Of a DNA stretch of 64,000 bases, positions 56,914 to 64,000 are shown piece by piece. This stretch comes from Corbicula japonica. Its lineage: Eukaryota; Mollusca; Bivalvia; Venerida; Cyrenidae. The notes beneath the pieces are model-generated. The model did no database searches and was not told the origin of the DNA. It saw only the letters and a program-made list of their open reading frames with translations. The stretch is taken from assembly GCA_038501625.1 (NCBI GenBank), contig JAZAYU010000007.1:3761685-3825684 (forward strand). Direction: 5' to 3'. The stretch's first letter is position 1. Each line of letters begins with the position of its first letter. The position numbers and the translations under genes are program-made.

Positions 56914-58109
56914 GGTAAGAGGGGCCTAAATAGACAATCCTGTCTGAAACGGCGATGTTTGGCGACGTCGAGTTCGGAAATGTCTTCGGCAGTAGCCGAA
57001 ACGTTCTCCGGCACTAATCGGAATTGATTGTAGCAAACATTTTTAATCGTTATTTTTTACATTACTCTAAAATATTGTGATCGTTTTCTTCAAAGAAGAA
57101 ACATTTTTTTCAAAAAGTAACTTATATTGTTTTAAATAAAAAAATATTTGCCAAAAGTCTGTTATCCCAAAGCGTGACGTCATTTTCCCGGTAATACCAA
57201 AATGGCGGACAGAGCTAGCAATGGTAGATTTGTGAAAAAAAACATTAAAACCAACCATCAGACGTAAACAAAATTATCACAATTACTCTTCTTTATCAAT
57301 TTCCAACAATTTTGTTATAAACACCGACACTCTTCCAAAAGCTGCAAGCCGTACATCGTGGAAAGATGGACGAAGAACAATTGACCTTGGATTTCTAATA
57401 AATCAGTTGGAGTAAAACTGCATTAAAACATTTAAAGTACATATTTAAGTTATATAGTCAACAGATACACATTCAGAAGACAGTTTAAATCGGATCTATA
57501 AAAGATTTGTAAAACAAAAAGGTTTTGTGCAAAATTGTGATGGAAAATATGTTCACCTGTTTTTGTTGTTGTTGTTGTTTTCTTCAGAAAAACATGGAAT
57601 ATGACAATTTAAAAGCTTATATTTAAAAAACTACATGGTGAAAGTCTGTAATAATTTGCAATATGATTGGTATATGTATGTAGCAAATTTTGGTATGCAT
57701 TTTATAAATGTACTGGTATGATTAAATTTTTTAGAGACTCTGAAAGTGTGTGTATGTTTTTGTGTCAAGGAAATTTTCCGAGGGGGTATAGATGTATTTT
57801 CAAAGTAAAATCATCTAAATGTTACTAATTAATTTTTAATGTTTAGGCTTATGCCTAACAAGTAACACCATTGGTGCTAAAATATATTATAGTTTTTAAT
57901 CCCAAAATAAGATTTTTTAGCAATAACCACTTGTAAAAAATGGACCTGGGACGAGGCGAGGGGGTCACCCTATTCATATGCGATTTTTTTTCCAAAATGG
58001 GATGGTGGAATTGTTTCATATTTCATTTTTACATTTGATATATGATGTTAATCACAATGGAAAAGCTTATTTAAGGAATAATAATAACATTATTTAGGCC
58101 CCTCTTACC
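56914..58109 (+). mobile_element. Kolobok-like DNA transposon remnant, TTAA target site
   Basis: A perfect 19-bp terminal inverted repeat (GGTAAGAGGGGCCTAAATA at 56914-56932, its complement at 58091-58109) is flanked by TTAA on both sides (56910-56913, 58110-58113). Element length 1196 bp. TTAA targets with GG-starting ends fit the Kolobok superfamily; piggyBac also uses TTAA but usually has C-starting ends. Inside, one plus-strand frame (about 57280-57412) encodes ASRTSWKDGRRTIDLGFL, like a conserved N-terminal block I recall from Kolobok/Mutator-like transposases. The rest of a transposase is absent. Confidence 0.85.
57281..57415 (+). pseudogene. Transposase N-terminal relic inside the TTAA element
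   Basis: A frame of roughly 44 codons ending at the stop 57413-57415. The SWKDGRR core (from 57356) followed by LGFLINQLE resembles the WKxGRRIVELGxLAxxL block placed before zinc-binding cysteines in Kolobok-type transposases. Here the frame stops just where the cysteine region should start. Family recognition is from memory and not verified. An upstream ATG at about 57204 (MADRASNGRFVKKN) might mark the original start, in a different frame. Confidence 0.45.
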
Positions 58110-58113
58110 TTAA

Positions 58114-58190
58114 AACAAGACAAATATCAAAATATTGCAGGCTCGGAGTCTATTCATGAGCACCAGGTTGAGCCCAATTCAATATTTACA
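58114..58190 (+). repeat. Family A fragment abutting the TTAA element
   Basis: AAGACAAATATCAAAATATTGC then AGGCTCGGAGTC..., AGGTTGAGCCCAATTCAATA. The 5' lead seems to be interrupted by the Kolobok-like insertion, since AAAACAAGACAAATAT starts at its right TTAA. Confidence 0.7.
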
Positions 58191-60332
58191 CAAATGTAAA
58201 TATCATGCCCAACGTCCTTCAAAGGGCGTAATTGACAACAGCACTGCATGTACGGGTCGATTTATTACGGCCGCCACACGGAACAAACAACGCTATTGTG
58301 ATAATTGAATCACAAGCGAATGAATACTAATTAACTAGTTAGTTCCATACTCACGTCATAAAGGGCGAATGCTTTCCTGTCTTTTTCTATCCTGTCTGCA
58401 CATTCCCGCTCCCCTGTATTTTAACTGACATTAATTCCTCATTTGCAGTTATTAGGCAATGTGTCCTAAAGTCCCAAACAATTAGCATCAACTGTAAAAA
58501 ATCGCACAGACAGAGCAGGTGGTTTGATCCCATATAAGCAAATGCTATATCGACTGTGCTTTCCGGCCAGCTTACAAATTGGCTGTCCCAGTGGTTATAT
58601 ATTCCGAACCGTGATAAATATACTGACTGCCAATTTAAACGCTAAAAACACTTTAAAATTATTTTTGGAATATATTTGTTGATTGTAAAAGTTTAATAAA
58701 TTAGCGCTGGTAGATAGGGTTTTAAAACATTAAGTAATTAATCGATGCATTATCATTCTCTGAATTTTTAAACTTTTTCTCTTACTGTAACCTCTTACAA
58801 ACGCACGAAAGTTTCGTTTTGGCATATAGACATGCATGAATAACCACAAAACAAGTCCATTTGTTAACATTAACTTAGGTCTAAACAAATCCCATCTTCA
58901 GTTTTCAGGTTTTACCCTTTCCGAATGTAATAATGCCAAAGCATTTAGACAACCAGCGACATGAGGTTTCGGGCATTATCCAAGGAGAGTTGTCTCGCTC
59001 GTCGGATACATTGTTCACCGTCGACAATTACTCGCTTTGGCTCCACGGCATCTTATTGATTTTAAAACTACCTTTGCGTTTTCATTGGCAGTCAGTATAA
59101 CTCCTGCATGAATTTCTCCTTGTAGTTAAAACTAAGCTCTTTGCTGTGAAAATCACGCTTGTTATCGTGGTCTCTTAATCAGTTTTACCCTTTAAATAAA
59201 TGTTGTTATTCAAGTAGATGTTTTTGTTAGTTTTGTTTGTTTATTGCTATTTGTTGGGAATTCATTATTACAGTTGGGCACAAAATTTAGTTGTTTTTAC
59301 AAAACGTCATTTTCATGGGTACTGAGATAAGTGATTGGCAATTTTCTTCAATTCTTTATGATCGTTTTAAACTCGTTTATCGACCTGCCCCTGAAATCAA
59401 CAGAATAAAGTACCACACAATAATTATGAATTCACAGAATTTTATTATTCTATTGCATGCATTTCTGGCTGTGTTGGTTACTTTATGCATGTGTGCGTTT
59501 TCTAAACTGTTTTCTTTACATAACGTAGTCTAATAGAACGATGCTTGGCACTTTATTTCCCATTCACTCGTGTTTTCATACAAGTTACAAAATCATTGAA
59601 GACTGCGACCTCCCTCGCAGCAGTATATCTTTTTCTTCTATTATTGAACTTTCCTTAAACAAAAACAATAAGCTGTTAAATATATTACTTGCGAGTATAT
59701 TTAAACACCGCTGTGACAACTCCGATCCGTCTTAAATTTAGTGGTTATATCGGTTGAATCAGTAGAGATTTAAAGTACTTCTTAGAAACACTTTTTCTGA
59801 ATAGTCAGAAAGCAGGCCATCTCCTCCATAAGTCGATATTTATGGCATTTATTCAGTTGGAGCTTACTAGCTTCTTTTTCATAGATGAACAGGGAACTTT
59901 GACAGAGTCTTGTAGAGAAAATGGAACAAAGTAAAAGTCCATGGAGCGTCATTGAACTATTTTAAAATACACTGCAATTATAATAAATCTGTATTTGTAT
60001 GTGTGCTGTATGTGACCTTTGTTGGAACATACTAGCACACGATGCATTAGGCTCATATTTACGGTCATATTGTTTTAATATGTAATCTTATATACCTAAA
60101 CATATCCTTATATAATATAATAAATAATATCTTAAGTTAACACGGGGAGATGAACGGTATAGATTCTTTGACAATGTGTCTACGAACGAGTGCAGTTGCT
60201 CTTTCACCAGACTCCCTGATGTCTTTTATGATTTGACGATTGATTAACTTTAAATTTTGTTTATTGTTGACGCGTGAATCGTCAATACTTGAATTATTTC
60301 TCGTAGAATGATTTTTTTGTTAGATGCTAGAC
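58191..60332. other. Spacer, no feature seen
   Basis: Slightly richer in GC around 58240-58620. Two frames at 59291-59533 and 59541-59735 have no recognised motifs. A family A 5'-end word (ATAGATGAACAGGGAACTTTG) sits at about 59881. Confidence 0.45.
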
Positions 60333-60415
60333 GGTGTGGGCAGTAGTATGCATTTCCGTTTCTGCCCATATTTTCTTATTTTGTCGCATTCGGTGGCTTT
60401 TAATTTTCCAGTTTC
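60333..60415 (-). repeat. Family A 5' fragment
   Basis: Reverse: GTGGGCAGTAGTATGCATTT, TTTGTCGCATTCGGTGGC. Confidence 0.7.
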
Positions 60416-60574
60416 ATATGTATAATGCACTAAACTACAGCTTAACGGTTTATAATAAAAGTGCATTTATCTTCTTAGACTTAATTATCTATCTTCTTAG
60501 CACACAACTTTCATCAGCACATTTGTGTAATTTTTTCTTAACAGAAATAGTTACATTGAGAAACACACCCTTTT

Positions 60575-60790
60575 TCTACACAGCTAAACCACAAAAAATG
60601 GAAAGAGAAAAAAGAAGCATTTGTTAAAAGCCTGATTACTTTCAAAACGATACCACAAACAATTGACGAAACAAATGAAAACCGCCGTGTACTGTAAGTT
60701 GCCTAAAGTTTTTCCAACGGTGGATTTAACAAAGTTCTACGGTGCATAAACCTTATACTTGCTCCTTCACTTCCAAATCTATGTAAGTTT
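60575..60790 (+). repeat. Family B, diverged fragment
   Basis: CTACACAGCTAAACCACAAA, GGTGGATTTAACAAAGTTCTA then CGGTGCA, ACTTGCTCC in family order. Confidence 0.5.
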
Positions 60791-61992
60791 CATGAATAAT
60801 ATATTTTTGACTGTATAAGTGGGTAGTTCATTGAAAAGCATTCAATGATTTGTGACTATTTAATGTTCTATATTATTATATTTTCAGCATGGAAGAATAC
60901 ATTCTTTAACTTTGAAACATTTTACGACAATTGCGATTTTGTAGGCGACAATGTGATTGGTTGAAAGGTTGTTGATAAAACAATTTTTATCACTCGTCCT
61001 GATAGAGAGCGATTTCAGGTGATGATTTTAATCAGATTGAATTAAACCAAACTCGATGACATAGTTATTATTATATAGAATGAAATTGGTAGAATTTGAG
61101 TTCGCAGACCAAGATATTGCAGGTTCATGCCCTTTACCATAATTACAAAAACCTGAAATATCATATTAGAAAATCTCCAGAACTGTTCGAAGGAAAATAC
61201 TATACTCAAGAAACTAAAATATTCATAGTCGTATCGATATTGCTGTGATTATTATGAACGCTGGTCAGTATCGTTTATTTGTGTCATCGTGTTCCTTCTG
61301 ATTTCACTCCAGGTCTCATTAAGGTCATTAAGTACCAACCTTTCGCTAAGGAATGCTTTTAGATTCTTTTCATTTGTATGTTTTTGCATGCACTATTTTG
61401 AGCCGACGGATTGGATGAGATTTATTCATCAAGGCAAGTTGTTTTTGTTTATTCTTTAATCACCTGTAGGAGTAAGTTTTTAGGTTGTGTTTAGGTTTTA
61501 GCATTAAAGAATCTGAATTGCAGTATAAGTGACTATTGTGGTCTGTCATTGACCGTTCCAAGGCGAGAAACCCGTTAGTTCTCACATCTGTTAATTTAAG
61601 GTGATTTGTTTTGTTCTTCAATTTGTCAAATTAAAAACTCATGGACTCTTTTCTGGCCAGTGTTTCGATCATAAGTATGTTGTGTCTAATTTGGTACGTT
61701 TCGGATTATTCTAATTCTAAAGGTCATTAATCTGCTCTTAAGGGCACATATTACCAGCTAAAGGCTAGAAAACAAGTAGATAAACCGCAAATTACATTGA
61801 CACGTGGACAAGAGGAATGTATCACTGTTACAGCATCACAAGATAATTGTGATCTTTGCATACTTAAGTCTAAGAAGATGAAGAAGAATCGCCTAGACGG
61901 ACGTTATTTATTAAATCAGATTCAGTTACTAGTAAATAAGTTTGCTGACTACAATATCCATGAGACTATCACTTCGAATCTATGAATACGGG
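60791..61992. other. Spacer, no feature seen
   Basis: The frame at 61797-61985 (62 codons, Lys-rich) has no known motif. Confidence 0.45.
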
Positions 61993-62137
61993 GCTGAAGG
62001 TTATAAAGCTGAGATTGGAAACCAGTCTCAAATCTCAAGCATCTGATTGGCTGAAATGGCGACTGGTCGCCATTTCAGCCAATCAGATGCTTGAGATTTG
62101 AGACTGGTTTCCATGCTCAGTTTTATAACCTTGGGCA
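61993..62137. repeat. Family C foldback palindrome, best copy
   Basis: Arms of about 70 bp meet at GGCGAC-TG-GTCGCC (62058-62071). The outer parts are GAAGGTTATAAAGCTGAG and CTCAGTTTTATAACCTTG. It is nearly perfectly self-complementary. Confidence 0.95.
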
Positions 62138-62465
62138 CGGGTTTTAGTTACCGAGTTCGTTCTCGCCAGGAAAGTTTTATTTTACACAAATATGATGAAT
62201 GAACTTAGGTTAATGTTTATAGCCTCTATCATTACAAATAAATAAAAAATAATAAAATATGAAAAGAGTATTTTCATTTGAACATGAAAAGGATTTTTTG
62301 ATGATTAAAATTGTATACTGTTTATAAACAGTTAATGGGCTAACTCCTAATCAAACTTTTATCATCTTATCAGGCTTAGTTACGGAACATTTACTGTTAA
62401 ATAAGTAGATGTTGGGTGTTTGTCGATAGTGTCCTCGCTTGATGACGTTATAAGTAAATTAAAAA

Positions 62466-63060
62466 AAGGTGAGGATATCGCCACATTCAGAAAAAGCAGT
62501 CAACACAGTCAAGAAGAAGAGAGAGAGCATAGTTTATAAAATGATCAGTTTCAAAAAAGCACACCACAAACAATAAACAAATATGAAAACCCGAGGGGTT
62601 TTCGCCTTGGGACGGTCAGTGATAAGTAAAATTGCCACTGAGGGTTTCAACCAGGTTCTAGGGTGCACCATCTTCACATTTGCCCCAACAAGTTCTCATA
62701 CAACACACAACTACAAGTTGTCTTGGTGAAATAACTCAAACTCGCCCATCAGCTCAACAATGTTGCATGCAAAAGCACACAAACATATAAAACATAAGAA
62801 GCAAATAGTATTATTGCAAAACAAAAGGGGCGAGTATCAATGATCTTACCTAGACCAGGGCTGGAGTCAAATCAGCAAGAACACGATGACAGGGATAAAA
62901 GAAACAAATCACATTGTAGGTTCTTATAAAAGATTTCCACATAAACCTTCATAAACTCTTAAACCCCTGCAACCTTTATGCAACTAAAGAGGTAAATATA
63001 ATGATCAACATAGATGGGTTTATGAGGAAGCCTGCAGAGCGCTGTAGAGTATCATGTTGG
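62466..63060 (+). repeat. Family B, longest copy
   Basis: Order of blocks: GCCACATTCAGAAAAAGC; ACCCGAGGGGTTTTCGCCTTG; GGTTCTAGGGTGCACCA; AAGTTGTCTTGGTGAAATAA; AAAGCACACAAACATA; GACAGGGATAAAAG; GAGGTAAATATAATGATCAA. About 600 bp, with no coding. Confidence 0.78.
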
Positions 63061-64000
63061 TAAACTTTCTTTTTAAATTTACAGATGATGGTTTTTACGA
63101 ATAACCGGGAGAAATTAACATTGCCTTTTATTTTAAGTTTGTAAATTAAATCTATATAAAAAGCTGGCTATGAAATACCTTGTTGCAATAGTGATTTTAA
63201 ACTGCACCTGTATTTTTTAATTAAATCTGGGTAATCATCAAAGTATCTCGAGGAATTGTTAAAAGCTGTAATAATATCATTTTGATGTAAAAAGGTATCT
63301 TTCATAACAGCAACAAGGTGTACCCATTTTGATGCCTATTACTTGTTTAAAAATACCAAATTATAATTTGGTAACAACAACAGGTTGAGACTTAAATATA
63401 ATAAATATATTAAATACCATCGGTGTGTATGACGTGAAGGCTTATTCGTGTGTAAAATCTTTCAGGAAATTATACAGTAATACTGGTATACACAATTTCT
63501 ATGAATTTTTACGGGATTTTGCAATAATCTTATCTCGTAGTACTTGCCCAACAAAAAACAGACTAGCATTGCAGTATTTACTATTGAGTTTACTCTTCTT
63601 ATTTTCTGGAGTGGGATCAAGAATGAACATAAGACAACATCATTACCAATCATTTCGTTAAAAATTCGCCGGAAAACGGCTATGTAATTCATTTTACTAA
63701 ATTTAATGTAATTATAAATAATGTCTCGCGATTATATTGGAATACAAAACTTCACATTCTTTCATAAAATTAATTGACCCGATATCGAGGGATTATTGGC
63801 CATACGTGGTATACATGACACGTGTCTGAATACTTCCTGTAGAGTGCGCGGCATATATCACAAGTCGTTTGATCACCGGATGCACTAATCAAATCAGTGA
63901 TTTGGGGACTGGGGTCAGTATATCATGTAATACTAGAGCGTGGCCGTCAGAGGTCCCAGATAGCTAGCGGCATAGATCACACGCGTGTCACCGAACCAGT
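63061..64000. other. Spacer; last 230 bp richer in GC
   Basis: From about 63770 the sequence has more CG dinucleotides and words such as GCGCGGCATATATCACAAG and AGCGGCATAGATCACACGCG, an approximate 120-bp echo that may be the start of a repeat running out of the window. Frames at 63425-63692 overlap on opposite strands and are not supported. Confidence 0.4.

Noticed and set aside
59291..59735. Two consecutive small frames, the first with a hydrophobic C-terminus
   Set aside because: No recognised motif, no splice evidence and no conservation to compare.

Overview
The window reads as AT-rich, repeat-dense, non-coding DNA from an animal nuclear genome, most likely a bivalve mollusc. The grounds are tRNA-derived SINEs with a Ser-type head, a short 'GGCGAACAGTTTAGATCC' hairpin repeat of a kind I associate with clam genomes, and the mix of LINE, Ty3/Gypsy, mariner and Kolobok-like elements. 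The species assignment is inference. I found no host protein-coding gene, rRNA or functional tRNA that I can support. The only long intact reading frame is the Gag-Pol of a retrotransposon.

Layout. 1-2250: an 11-bp-period array, a four-unit tandem repeat and two small hairpin repeats. 2251-31150: a head-to-tail segmental duplication. Copy 1 is 2251-21635 and copy 2 is 21661-31150, separated by about 25 bp. The ancestral unit was about 9.5 kb; copy 1 has grown to about 19.4 kb mainly by later insertions. Because each copy supplies the empty site of the other, insertions can be delimited to the base: a TA-flanked MITE (2768-3312), a LINE fragment (4451-6605), a full-length Ty3/Gypsy element (7666-12399), a 437-bp hairpin-rich element with a 5-bp target duplication (16951-17387), a Ser-tRNA-type SINE (17829-18050), a 10-bp-period block (16070-16700), and in copy 2 two tRNA-type SINEs (24311-24412, 27303-27405).

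31150-64000: single-copy AT-rich DNA with fragments of dispersed families. Family A has conserved hairpins and about 20 copies or fragments in the window. Family B is a repeat of up to about 600 bp and family D a shorter one. Family C is a near-perfect palindrome. There are also tandem arrays with periods of 29, 32, 35 and 28 bp, a 250-bp MITE (40247-40496), a decayed mariner with both ends (46714-48083), a Kolobok-like element with TTAA target sites (56914-58109), and one CTCF-like motif (38348).

How the parts relate: nothing here is an operon or pathway. The Gypsy element carries its own protease, reverse transcriptase, RNase H and integrase, and its two LTRs look identical, so it is a very recent insertion and possibly active. 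The LINE, mariner and Kolobok-like copies are broken. The MITEs and SINEs depend on enzymes supplied elsewhere.
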